DNA of 8,308 nucleotides from Gammaproteobacteria bacterium UBA4421 (GCA_002389675.1 DGQF01000060.1:131838-140145), one strand, 5' to 3'. Positions 1 to 6,584 are shown, counted from the first letter of the stretch. Numbers and translations: made by a program. Notes: generated by a model from the letters alone, not told the origin.

Positions 1-236
1 TGATAGTTGGTAAATCGAATACCTCGCTCTGCCAAAGCGGACAAAGTGGGCGTACTGACCTCACTGCCATAAGGAGCGATGTCACTGAATCCCAAATCGT
101 CCGCCAGAACGAAGACAATATTCGGTCTGTAAATTGCCGGTTTCGCAGTGATTGCCGCATACGCAACCTCACAAACACCTATCAAGGTAATCAAAACAAC
201 AGCCCCGAAATACCCCAATTTAAACAAAACAGTCAT
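1..236 (-). CDS. Secreted sulfatase (arylsulfatase/alkaline phosphatase superfamily), N-terminal 78 residues only
   Basis: Only the N-terminus is present; the gene runs off the left edge. Residues 1-27 form a signal peptide (Lys6, a hydrophobic core, then an A-Y-A cleavage site), so the enzyme should be exported. Residues 38-49 read RPNIVFVLADDL, the signature first strand of type I sulfatases, in which the Asp pair (D46, D47) helps bind the active-site Ca2+. The following PYGSEVSTPTLSALAERGIRF is the usual sulfatase segment leading to the first helix. The formylglycine motif (C/S-x-P-S-R) would lie outside the window, so whether it is the Cys or Ser type, and its substrate, cannot be told. 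An in-frame TAA directly upstream (240-242) limits the start to the ATG at 234-236, although its Shine-Dalgarno site is poor. It lies 31 bp behind a small membrane protein gene and may be co-transcribed with it. Family assignment is firm; substrate is unknown. Confidence 0.9.
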   Translation of the reverse strand, partial: MTVLFKLGYFGAVVLITLIGVCEVAYAAITAKPAIYRPNIVFVLADDLGFSDIAPYGSEVSTPTLSALAERGIRFTNY

Positions 237-267
237 ACGTTACGCCGACAGAAAAAAGTAAAAAAGG

Positions 268-645
268 TCAAATTTTTTCCGGCAGCATGCGAGCCGCAAT
301 CAGCAGCAGCCCCCCAACGACAACCTCCAGGCCAATCATACTGCCGGCAAAGGCAGCATCATGGATGACCCAGGACAAGACACGGCCACTGGCCGCAAAC
401 AAGAGCAACATCGCCGGTGGATAAAACCACAGACGTGTGCCGCTGACCAACCCAAGCAAAATGCAGGTGCTCAGCGTGAGAAAAAAGGATGCAAAATCTC
501 CAGATTGAGAACTCCGGCCAATGCCATCGGCTAACACAAAACCGAATTCAGGCGCTACGCCCGCTGGGTCCACTAGCCATCGAAAACCCATCACCGCAAA
601 CAGCAGCGCAGGCAAGACCAATACGACTTTTAAAAACGTTCTCAT
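268..645 (-). CDS. Small four-helix membrane protein, DUF4345-like
   Basis: This 125-residue protein has four predicted hydrophobic segments at about residues 5-23, 51-67, 72-90 and 99-118, so it should be an inner-membrane protein with short loops. The spacing of helices, the G-R motif at 87-88, the W-V-I-H segment at 92-95 and the Glu in the last helix (E107) resemble the DUF4345 family of uncharacterised membrane proteins; that match is from memory of the family pattern and is moderate. No catalytic motif is visible. The ATG at 643-645 is preceded by AGAGGG (complement of 655-660) nine bases upstream, a good ribosome binding site. It precedes the sulfatase gene by 31 bp on the same strand, suggesting co-transcription, but a functional link is not evident from sequence. 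Confidence 0.75.
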   Translation of the reverse strand: MRTFLKVVLVLPALLFAVMGFRWLVDPAGVAPEFGFVLADGIGRSSQSGDFASFFLTLSTCILLGLVSGTRLWFYPPAMLLLFAASGRVLSWVIHDAAFAGSMIGLEVVVGGLLLIAARMLPEKI

Positions 646-680
646 GGCCCATTACCCTCTGACATTCAGTACTTGCCCAG

Positions 681-709
681 AACATAATGCGTCCCATTAT
701 TTTTTGCAA
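681..709 (-). promoter_or_regulatory. Candidate sigma70 promoter for the DUF4345-like/sulfatase pair
   Basis: On the minus strand, TTGCAA (704-709) and TATGTT (681-686) are separated by exactly 17 bp, each matching four of six consensus bases. This sits about 36 bp upstream of the ATG at 645, with room for the AGAGGG ribosome binding site. It lies in the 133-bp gap (646-778) after the protease gene. The match is weak enough that it could be chance. Confidence 0.3.
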
Positions 710-778
710 GGCGCCCGACAGGGCGATGACACAGCAACAGCGGATTTCTCCACCATTACTGCATCCTGTAACCTGCGC

Positions 779-3067
779 TTAGGGAGTAGAACACTCCTCG
801 GTACGGTCATTACAAACAACATAAACCGCGCCTTGCACGGGTGAGCGGTCGTTCCAACGCCCGTCGTTACGGGTTCTAGCCACTCGGCTGCCGTTGCGGT
901 AAATCTCCACCCGCGACGTGCTCGCTCCAGACCAGAATACACGCATGCGCGTTCCCCGTCTGTTATACGACCAAGAGGCCGTAATCTCCGCCACTGGGGG
1001 CGGTGGCGCTGCGTTCACCACCACCTGAAACGTCGCGGTGTCAGTCAGGCCGCCATCGTCAGTCACCGTCAGTTGCCCATTGTATGTCCCTTGTGCGGTG
1101 TAGGTATGCGCCGCGCTCTGCCCACTGGCAACCCCGCCGTCACCAAAGTCCCACGCATAGCTGCTGATGCTGCCATCAGGGTCAAACGAATTTCCACCAT
1201 TGAACTGTACGGCCGCATCAACCTCCGCGGGCAGATCAGAGGTGATCGTCACCGACGCCGTCGGCGCAACGTTTTGCCGGACGCCAATGCTTACGGTATC
1301 TGTTCCAGTCTCCCCCTGCGCATCCGTTACCGTTAGGGTCACCGTATAGGTTCCCGGGACAGTATAGATTTTACTGACCGCAACCGCGCCTGAGGTTTGA
1401 GTGCCATCACCAAAATCCCAACTACGACTCACAATACCTTGATCATCGCTACTTCCAGCTGAATCAAACTCAACCGTCAGTGGTGCCGGCCCGTCGGTGG
1501 TAGACGCACTCAAGACGGCCACGGGTGCTTGATTCACTGGCGGAGGGCCGGCTTCGTCCCAGGCAGCAACCAACGATGCGCCGGTGAACGAAGAGTATGC
1601 CTGCACCATGACGTAGTAGGTGCCCACCGCAGGGCTTGCGACGCTACACTGCTCTGCATTGCCAAAGAGCCAAGGCCGGCAGTCATACGCTGAAACCGTC
1701 GGTGGCGCATCTGCGCGCAAGTAAAGGTCAGCATCGCCAGATCCACCGGACAACTGCACATTCAAATTGCTTGCGCCTTCAGGGATCACAATCTCGAAAT
1801 GCAATTCGTCGCCGGTCGTACCAGCTAACCCGGACACGGGCTCACCGTTAGTTAACTCTGGGGTTGGCGGCGGGGGTGGCGGGGGTGGCGGGGGTGGCGC
1901 AGTACATCCGTTAATGCCCATAAATGTATCTGCAGCCTGCAGTTGCACTAGACCGTGCCCATAAGAGGTATCTCGTCCTGCCGCGCCGAGGTCTTTGGCC
2001 GTTGCGGCCATCGTCGCGCGAATGTCGGCCGCGTTACATGCCGGATAAAGGCCCCAAAGGACACCCGCTACGGCCGAGACATGAGGCGTTGCCATTGACG
2101 TGCCAGAAAGCGTTGCGTAGCTGTTAGTTGAGGTGGCCCATGTCGATTCCACAGCCACGCCGGGCGCTGCGATTTCAACCTGATCATTTCGCTGCGAGAA
2201 GGAAGCCAGATTTTCATTAGAGTCTACCGCCGCCACACTCACTACTGAATCATAGCTCGCCGGATAAGAGTAGCTAGTGTTTCCTGAATTACCCGCCGCC
2301 GCGATGATCAACATACCCGCCGCCGCCGCCTCAGCAAAGGCAATCTCTTCATCGGCCGCGTAGCCGCCGCCCAGACTCATCGATACAATATGGCTTCCAG
2401 CGGCCAAGCACTGATCTAACGCATTCATCAAATCCGAAGAAAACGTCCAATTACCGGTGTTGTTGAATACTTTAATAATATGCAGGTCCAGACTGCCGCC
2501 TGAGTGGACGCCAACCACACCTAGGTCGTTCCCAGCAACGGCGGCAATGGTGCCCGCCACATGCGTGCCGTGGCCGTGCCCGTCTTCAGACCACTGCTCG
2601 TTTTGTATTTGAGAGTCTCCCGTCACCCGGCTCGCATCGGGCAAATCTTCGTGCCCTAGCAGATAACCGGTGTCCACAATACAGATTTTCCTCTGCGCAG
2701 CCGACTGCGCCAGCCCTGCACTGTATTGCACCATGGGCAGACCATAGGGGGTAGTTTCCGCCATCAGATAACGGCGCTCGTCGATCTCAATAGATTCGAT
2801 GCGCTGGTTTTTTCGCAGCCGCCTGAGCTGCGCTCGGGTTAAATCGGCCGCCAGCAAACGACGTTCACGCTTACCGCGGCGTTTAACGCGTTTACCCTTG
2901 ATGTCTTTTACAGCTCGCTCAACCTCGTCGCCATAACCATCTTTAAATCTGATCTTATAGCGTTCGTCATCCGCATTTGCAGCACTCGATGCTGCTAACA
3001 TAACCACAGACATTGTCATGCCCAGCAAGCAAGCCATCAAATTGCTTTTCTGAAAGAAAACATTCAT
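779..3067 (-). CDS. Secreted subtilisin-like serine protease (S8) with PPC and two PKD domains
   Basis: This 762-residue exported endopeptidase has these parts in order: signal peptide 1-32 (cleavage after A-N-A); an inhibitor-I9-like pro-domain about 35-103 with a very basic stretch at 58-88; S8 catalytic domain about 108-385; 11 consecutive prolines 391-401; a PPC (pre-peptidase C-terminal) domain about 408-503; PKD domains about 513-596 and 600-686, each carrying the W-D-F-G-D-G motif (550-555 and 639-644); and a basic Fn3-like module 690-762. The catalytic triad is intact: D132 in IVDTG, H166 in HGTHVAGT, S324 in GTSMATPH, with oxyanion N260 in AAGN. The pro-domain is presumably removed on maturation. 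PPC and PKD modules typically occur in extracellular proteases of marine bacteria and help with folding or binding insoluble protein; the role here is inferred. GGAG (complement of 3076-3079) lies eight bases before the ATG. It stands alone, with flanks of 133 and 72 bp. Confidence 0.96.
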   Translation of the reverse strand: MNVFFQKSNLMACLLGMTMSVVMLAASSAANADDERYKIRFKDGYGDEVERAVKDIKGKRVKRRGKRERRLLAADLTRAQLRRLRKNQRIESIEIDERRYLMAETTPYGLPMVQYSAGLAQSAAQRKICIVDTGYLLGHEDLPDASRVTGDSQIQNEQWSEDGHGHGTHVAGTIAAVAGNDLGVVGVHSGGSLDLHIIKVFNNTGNWTFSSDLMNALDQCLAAGSHIVSMSLGGGYAADEEIAFAEAAAAGMLIIAAAGNSGNTSYSYPASYDSVVSVAAVDSNENLASFSQRNDQVEIAAPGVAVESTWATSTNSYATLSGTSMATPHVSAVAGVLWGLYPACNAADIRATMAATAKDLGAAGRDTSYGHGLVQLQAADTFMGINGCTAPPPPPPPPPPPTPELTNGEPVSGLAGTTGDELHFEIVIPEGASNLNVQLSGGSGDADLYLRADAPPTVSAYDCRPWLFGNAEQCSVASPAVGTYYVMVQAYSSFTGASLVAAWDEAGPPPVNQAPVAVLSASTTDGPAPLTVEFDSAGSSDDQGIVSRSWDFGDGTQTSGAVAVSKIYTVPGTYTVTLTVTDAQGETGTDTVSIGVRQNVAPTASVTITSDLPAEVDAAVQFNGGNSFDPDGSISSYAWDFGDGGVASGQSAAHTYTAQGTYNGQLTVTDDGGLTDTATFQVVVNAAPPPPVAEITASWSYNRRGTRMRVFWSGASTSRVEIYRNGSRVARTRNDGRWNDRSPVQGAVYVVCNDRTEECSTP
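1866..1899 (-). repeat. 9-bp tandem repeat encoding the poly-proline linker
   Basis: Three perfect copies of CGGGGGTGG (plus strand, 1871-1897) plus flanking partial units encode the run of 11 prolines (residues 391-401) joining the S8 and PPC domains of the protease. Units are in frame, so copy-number slippage would lengthen or shorten the linker by three residues without breaking the gene. Confidence 0.85.
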
Positions 3068-3099
3068 CTCTTTGACTCCAAAGTTATACCGCCGTGACG

Positions 3100-3111
3100 C
3101 CTACAGGTAGG
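3100..3111. promoter_or_regulatory. Short palindrome upstream of the protease gene
   Basis: CCTAC-AG-GTAGG is a perfect inverted repeat with 5-bp arms in the 72-bp gap between the protease start and the preceding gene's stop, centred about 38 bp before the protease ATG. It could be a regulator-binding site; no convincing -35/-10 pair was found around it, and 5-bp arms can arise by chance. Confidence 0.25.
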
Positions 3112-3139
3112 GAAAACGCCACACTTAAAACCGCAACAT

Positions 3140-3547
3140 TCATTCTTGGGATCCACTAAGAGCAACAAGCTCAATCGCCTGCACGGCAACCTCTCCACCC
3201 ATCTGAAAGCTATACCCCTGTTCTATTTTTTTGAGAACACCGCAAACTGCCAGACCATCGTGGTGCAATTGCGGAAACTGATTAAAATTGCGAGGCAGAA
3301 ACTGCCGGTTCAAAGCGTCGACAATGCGGTAGTAGCCGCCTTCAAGTTCGACCCATTGCACCCGCGCTTCAGGCAGGAAAATAGATTCAGGAAGAGAAGA
3401 TTTTTCAGTAATCGCACACTCGTTGGCCAACACATCTGCACATAGAAAAAGCCCAATCATTGGAATAAGGCAGTTTACTTGTTTAATACGCGTTAAAATC
3501 GTCAACTCGTTTGACACCTTTAGAGCGGTAGCGATCCCAGTACTCAT
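3140..3547 (-). CDS. Small exported protein of unknown function with LEGG motif
   Basis: The reading frame is 135 residues. A signal-peptide-like stretch occurs at about 18-41 (T-R-I-K-Q, hydrophobic core, then V-L-A before N42), which places the mature protein outside the inner membrane. The long hydrophilic lead before it suggests the true start may be the GTG at 3517 (residue 11) or TTG at 3505 (residue 15) rather than the ATG at 3547; none has a clear ribosome binding site. The mature part carries WVELEGGYYRI at 65-75, then F-L-P-R-N at 83-87, D-G-L-A-V at 97-101 and a Gly/Val-rich end. This spacing reminds me of small predicted beta-rich proteins in bacteria and methanogens with a W-x-D-L-E-G-G-F-[WY]-x-I pattern; that likeness is from memory and the function is unknown. 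It follows the SnoaL-like gene by 47 bp on the same strand and may be the last gene of that operon. Confidence 0.7.
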   Translation of the reverse strand: MSTGIATALKVSNELTILTRIKQVNCLIPMIGLFLCADVLANECAITEKSSLPESIFLPEARVQWVELEGGYYRIVDALNRQFLPRNFNQFPQLHHDGLAVCGVLKKIEQGYSFQMGGEVAVQAIELVALSGSQE

Positions 3548-3594
3548 CTAACGCCAGCGTGACCCCAAAATCAACTGATTTGCAGGCGCGAACC

Positions 3595-4050
3595 CTATGC
3601 GCCGGGGATCGTCAGACCAGGTACTCTCAGATGTGCGCTCATATCACCAATCAACGAAAATTTAATTTCTCGACGCAGAAATTGCCATGCACCGTCGATG
3701 CACACAAAATCGTCAAAATAATCGCCCGCAAAGATCACCTGTAAGGGAAAATCATCGGTCTGTTGAAAAACAGTCACGTAACTGCGTGCTTTTGCTGTTC
3801 CTGCCTGCTCATGCACATCCACTTGAATGTTAGACAACGTGTGTTTCGTTCGAGGGGTGCCATCAGCATATATAATTAGATTATTCGCCGCTTCGGGACC
3901 CGGCACCTGGCCCTCTGCAATCCACTGCGCGCCCTTGAACAATCGCCCAAAGGTCTTCAGGTCACCCCGATCTATGGCATAACAATACAAATTCATCAGG
4001 TCAATAATCGCGGCTCGCGCGCCGCCGTGCGCAATCGGTGTCATCACCAT
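3595..4050 (-). CDS. SnoaL-like / NTF2-fold protein (downstream copy)
   Basis: This 151-residue cytoplasmic protein of the SnoaL_4-like branch of the NTF2 (cone-shaped alpha+beta barrel) superfamily fits the family in length. Evidence is the first helix with Y-C-Y-A-I-D-R-G-D-L (22-31) followed by F-x-x-L-F (34-38), the H70-x-L-S-N strand, the A-x-A-R-S-Y-V-T-V-F strand (86-95) and a final G-D-Y-F-D-D-F (109-115) with W122. Family members include polyketide cyclases, isomerases, dehydratases and dioxygenase beta subunits acting on ring compounds; D27 and H70 sit where catalytic residues often lie, but the reaction cannot be predicted. The ATG at 4048-4050 starts 3 bp after the SOUL gene's stop with no Shine-Dalgarno of its own, which suggests translational coupling; a second ATG lies two codons further in. 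It is a distant paralogue of the first gene in this operon. Confidence 0.87.
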   Translation of the reverse strand: MVMTPIAHGGARAAIIDLMNLYCYAIDRGDLKTFGRLFKGAQWIAEGQVPGPEAANNLIIYADGTPRTKHTLSNIQVDVHEQAGTAKARSYVTVFQQTDDFPLQVIFAGDYFDDFVCIDGAWQFLRREIKFSLIGDMSAHLRVPGLTIPGA

Positions 4051-4053
4051 GGC

Positions 4054-4638
4054 CTATTCGCCGATTTCACATAGCGGCATGAGTATTTCATTTTTGCGCA
4101 AAAAAGAGGGCCAAAACGGCGGATTATGTCGTGCAAATCTTGGCGTTCCACAGGCCTCCAAGCCAGCCTCGTCAAGGTGCTGCTGCAGCAGGGTTTCATG
4201 CTTCAAATAACGCTTACGACTCCAATTACCGCTGTAAGTAATTGCCGCCATGCGCAGCGCGGCCTCTTCATTGACGCTAACGGTTGCATCCGCTGGGGCG
4301 GGCAGCGTGGCGGGATCAAAGCTGCCGGGCATGACAAAGGAAACTTTCCAGCCGGGCTCGGTCGGCTCCTGTATCACGGGCGCGGTCATCGCTATTTTCT
4401 CGTTAGTGGCATTATCACCTTGTATGTAGTCGAACAAATCACGGAACGCGCTATTACCTGCCTTTTCAAAGTCGCCATCCACTTCAACGGTCGCCAGCAA
4501 ATGCGCATCATAAAGCCGAACCTCAAAGTGCTCATATTCGTCAAGCACTTGGTACCCGAGACTTTCAATGGCCAACGCGGCCCCCGACCATACGGTCAAC
4601 AAAATCGCCACGCAGATCCGGCCAAGTATGTGTTGCAT
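4054..4638 (-). CDS. Exported SOUL-family haem-binding protein
   Basis: This 194-residue protein has a signal peptide 1-23 (R7, hydrophobic core, A-L-A cleavage site), so it is likely periplasmic. The SOUL/HEBP fold is shown by Y35-E-H-F-E-V-R-L-Y (35-43), the near-invariant N-E-K-I-A-M-T-A-P-V (79-88), V-S-F-V-M-P (99-104), and the C-terminal R-x-N-P-P-F-W-P-S-F-L-R-K-N-E-I block (170-185). Length is normal for bacterial members. SOUL/HEBP proteins bind haem or other tetrapyrroles in animals and plants; bacterial roles are poorly known, so ligand binding here is inference. The start ATG has a strong AGGAG (complement of 4645-4649, eight bases upstream), and the gene is 14 bp behind the MFS gene and 3 bp ahead of a SnoaL-like gene, so it belongs to that operon. 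Confidence 0.93.
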   Translation of the reverse strand: MQHILGRICVAILLTVWSGAALAIESLGYQVLDEYEHFEVRLYDAHLLATVEVDGDFEKAGNSAFRDLFDYIQGDNATNEKIAMTAPVIQEPTEPGWKVSFVMPGSFDPATLPAPADATVSVNEEAALRMAAITYSGNWSRKRYLKHETLLQQHLDEAGLEACGTPRFARHNPPFWPSFLRKNEILMPLCEIGE

Positions 4639-4652
4639 CTATGCCTCTCCTC

Positions 4653-5960
4653 TTACTGGCCAAACCTGCTGTACGCAAGGCGACCCCGGTTTAATAAAAC
4701 GGCGGCTATCGGCCCCACTACCAGCGCCACCAATGCTAACGATTTTGCCACCGCCAACGAGTCCTCGAATATATAATCAGTTGACGCTGCCACCAATGTA
4801 GGTCCCAGCGCCAAGCCTAAAATATTGGTAGTCACCACATAGGCGCCATTGACCACACCGCGCATATCATTTGGCGTCACCTCCTGCATTACCGTGGTAA
4901 TCAGCGCCAGCGGCAGCGTTACAGAGAAACTGGCAATAAATATGCACACCAACGCCTGCCCGCCGGTCGACTGCAAAGGCAGCATCAGCAAAGCCAGTGT
5001 CGCCATGATTGCGCCAAATACAGCCACCAACAGCGGTGCGTCTGAGCGCTGACGCCGCTGCAAAACGCGCGACAGGGCCGGCCCAGTTAATACACCTGCG
5101 GATCCTGCAACAAGGGCCACCACACCATAGATGCGTCCCGCATCCGCCAGATCCCAGCCATACACCCGCAAAAGAATTGTCGGCGTCCACGCTTGCAACC
5201 CATAAAGCATAACAACAATAAACGGCACACCAACATGCAGAGCCGTATACAGGCGAGCGTTTGCGCGCATATGCCCCCAAACCGCACCCCAGGCTGGCAA
5301 TACATCAGAGACACGGCCGCGCCGCACCGGCTCGGCAATCAAAGCGAGCAGCGCAACAATTAAAATACCTGGCAGACCTACAGCGATGAACGTTGCCTGC
5401 CAAGGCGCCACTTCTCCGGCCAAAGGCAACACCACCTTGTCGACATCGCGACTCCAATCTAAAACCTCGGCGCCGGCAATCATCGCCAAACCCGCACCCA
5501 AATAAGGCCCCATCAAATACACACTGATCGGCAAGGCCAACTTGTCGGGTTTGAAATAATCAGACAGCACCGACCAAGCACTGGGCGACAATGCAGCCTC
5601 GCCAGCACCCACACCAAAGCGCGCAAACAACAGCTGCGTATAATTGCGTGAAAGACCACAGGCGATTGTGGTGGCACTCCACACCAACACGCCGCCCATC
5701 ATAATGCCCACGCGGTTGTAGCGGTCCACCATGCGCCCCAAAGGCACACTCATAAGCACATAGGTCAGGGCAAACGCAAAGCCCTGTAAAAAACTGATTT
5801 GTGTATCTGACACACCAAGATCGGCTCGAATGGGGTCGACCAATAAATTCAGAACTTGACGATCCACAAAGGAGAAAGTGAACGCAATCAGCAAAATAAT
5901 GGTGACCACCCAGCCTCTGACGGGGGAAGGCCAATCGTCAGCGTTCTGCGCCACCCTCAC
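4653..5960 (-). CDS. MFS transporter, spinster-like
   Basis: This 435-residue inner-membrane carrier has about 12 hydrophobic segments and the expected central cytoplasmic loop at about 210-235. The first helix carries S-F-V-D-R-Q-V-L-N (30-38) and the loop 2-3 motif A appears as P-L-G-R-M-V-D-R-Y-N-R (73-83), both characteristic of the MFS branch that includes spinster-like and hexuronate/aromatic-acid type permeases. G-A-G-E-A-A-L-S-P-S-A (118-128) in the fourth-to-fifth helix region is also typical. Substrate and direction (uptake or export) cannot be read from sequence. The start is GTG: the tetranucleotide GTGA (5957-5960, complement) holds both this start and the TGA stop of the preceding gene. 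GGGAG (complement of 5968-5972) lies seven bases before the GTG, supporting this start. Confidence 0.93.
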   Translation of the reverse strand: MRVAQNADDWPSPVRGWVVTIILLIAFTFSFVDRQVLNLLVDPIRADLGVSDTQISFLQGFAFALTYVLMSVPLGRMVDRYNRVGIMMGGVLVWSATTIACGLSRNYTQLLFARFGVGAGEAALSPSAWSVLSDYFKPDKLALPISVYLMGPYLGAGLAMIAGAEVLDWSRDVDKVVLPLAGEVAPWQATFIAVGLPGILIVALLALIAEPVRRGRVSDVLPAWGAVWGHMRANARLYTALHVGVPFIVVMLYGLQAWTPTILLRVYGWDLADAGRIYGVVALVAGSAGVLTGPALSRVLQRRQRSDAPLLVAVFGAIMATLALLMLPLQSTGGQALVCIFIASFSVTLPLALITTVMQEVTPNDMRGVVNGAYVVTTNILGLALGPTLVAASTDYIFEDSLAVAKSLALVALVVGPIAAVLLNRGRLAYSRFGQ

Positions 5961-6487
5961 GCAGGATCTCCCATAATTCGTGCCTCTGAACTGGTGTGCG
6001 CTAACGTCATGTCAAAAATCTGCCAACCGACGTCCGGGGAATAGACGACTTCATCCGTGTAAGTACCCAACACCAGCCGCAGCGCGCGGTCCGGCCAGGC
6101 ATGCCAAGCGTGCAGATAACTGGTGAGTTGGGCTTGGCCGGCAACTATTTCATCCCCCGCAAAGGTGACCTTTGAAAATGTCACCAGCTGCGTGCCGATC
6201 AGGTGTTGGGTTGTTTCGTAGTCTTTTAGCGCATTTTTCACCACCGCCACCCAAGCGTCTGGGCCTTTTCCGGTCAGCGCAACTGATGAACCCGCCACTC
6301 GAATCTCTGCAGAGGCGGTGAATATGCGGCGGTAAACCGACTGACCGTAGGCCAGCGAGGCCTCATCCTCCCAACGACCCAGCGCATCAGTTGCGGCACC
6401 ATAAAGCCTGCGCAAGTACTCAATTTCCTGACGGGCGACCGTCAGTTGGGCACGTTGCGCCGCATTTTCACCCCACCGATCCAACAT
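5957..6487 (-). CDS. SnoaL-like / NTF2-fold protein (first gene of operon)
   Basis: This 176-residue protein has an NTF2-fold SnoaL-like pattern: E-I-E-Y-L-R-R-L-Y-G-A-A-T-D-A-L (21-36), Y52-R-R-I-F-T-A-S-A-E-I-R (52-63), H95-L-I-G (95-98), and a last strand pair G-T-Y-T-D-E-V-V-Y (141-149) with W155. The first-helix Tyr/Asp layout, the Y/F-R-x-I-F turn and the W-Q near the end mirror the second SnoaL-like protein of the operon, but this copy has longer N- and C-terminal ends. The reaction is not predictable; relatives act on polyketide, steroid or aromatic substrates. The ATG at 6485-6487 has AAGGA (complement of 6496-6500) eight bases upstream. It opens the minus-strand operon and is translationally coupled to the MFS gene by a 4-bp GTGA overlap. 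Confidence 0.85.
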   Translation of the reverse strand: MLDRWGENAAQRAQLTVARQEIEYLRRLYGAATDALGRWEDEASLAYGQSVYRRIFTASAEIRVAGSSVALTGKGPDAWVAVVKNALKDYETTQHLIGTQLVTFSKVTFAGDEIVAGQAQLTSYLHAWHAWPDRALRLVLGTYTDEVVYSPDVGWQIFDMTLAHTSSEARIMGDPA

Positions 6488-6509
6488 AAAGTTCTTCCTT
6501 TGACACGTT

Positions 6510-6524
6510 GTGACCGCTGGTCAC
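6510..6524. promoter_or_regulatory. 15-bp perfect palindrome, candidate operator
   Basis: GTGACC-GCT-GGTCAC has 6-bp perfect arms around a 3-bp spacer. It ends 23 bp before the ATG of the first SnoaL-like gene, just upstream of its ribosome binding site, a usual place for a repressor to act. The size suits a dimeric TetR-, GntR- or MarR-type regulator. It resembles a CRP half-site pair (TGTGA...TCAC) but the spacing is one base too long. No regulator gene lies in the window. Confidence 0.45.
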
Positions 6525-6560
6525 CGAATTCCGCTTGTCTGATTGAATTAACGGGTGTTA

Positions 6561-6574
6561 GATTCGTTTGAATC
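6561..6574. promoter_or_regulatory. Second inverted repeat in the divergent region
   Basis: GATTC-GTTT-GAATC has 5-bp perfect arms, 37 bp from the first palindrome and 20 bp before the TTG start of the first EthD gene. It does not share sequence with the first palindrome. With arms this short, chance is a real alternative. Confidence 0.25.
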
Positions 6575-6580
6575 ATTGAA

Positions 6581-6584
6581 GAGG
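6581..6584 (+). promoter_or_regulatory. Ribosome binding site that supports a TTG start
   Basis: GAGG lies ten bases before the TTG at 6595. The frame is closed by TGA at 6577-6579 and no ATG or GTG lies between, so TTG is the only start that keeps the first EthD half complete; it also aligns with the ATG of the downstream paralogue. Confidence 0.6.

Noticed and set aside
237..285. A/T-rich runs between the DUF4345-like gene and the sulfatase as a terminator
   Set aside because: The only pairing is between A and T runs with no GC stem, so it would be too weak; the two genes may still be one transcript.
712..725. Hairpin CGCCC-GACA-GGGCG as a rho-independent terminator for the protease gene
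   Set aside because: On the minus strand the stem is followed by CCTTGCAAAAAA rather than a T-run, so it lacks the U-tract a terminator needs.
3083..3088. TATAAC on the minus strand as the protease -10 box
   Set aside because: Transcription would start at about 3076, inside the GGAG ribosome binding site, and no -35 element lies at 16-18 bp.
3486..3505. TTGACG...TATTAA on the minus strand inside the small exported protein gene as an internal promoter
   Set aside because: The spacing between the two boxes is 11 bp, far too short for sigma70.
4126..4776. 216-codon plus-strand open frame opposite the SOUL gene
   Set aside because: It lies antisense to a clear SOUL-family gene, has no recognisable domain and spans an intergenic junction; it is a shadow frame.
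4867..5280. 137-codon minus-strand frame inside the MFS gene
   Set aside because: It is an alternative frame of the transporter, rich in Cys, Trp and Gly with no protein-like pattern.
6509..6525. CRP site in the divergent region (TGTGA...TCAC)
   Set aside because: The half-sites are separated by seven bases instead of six and the last base of the second half does not match; a different dimeric regulator fits better.
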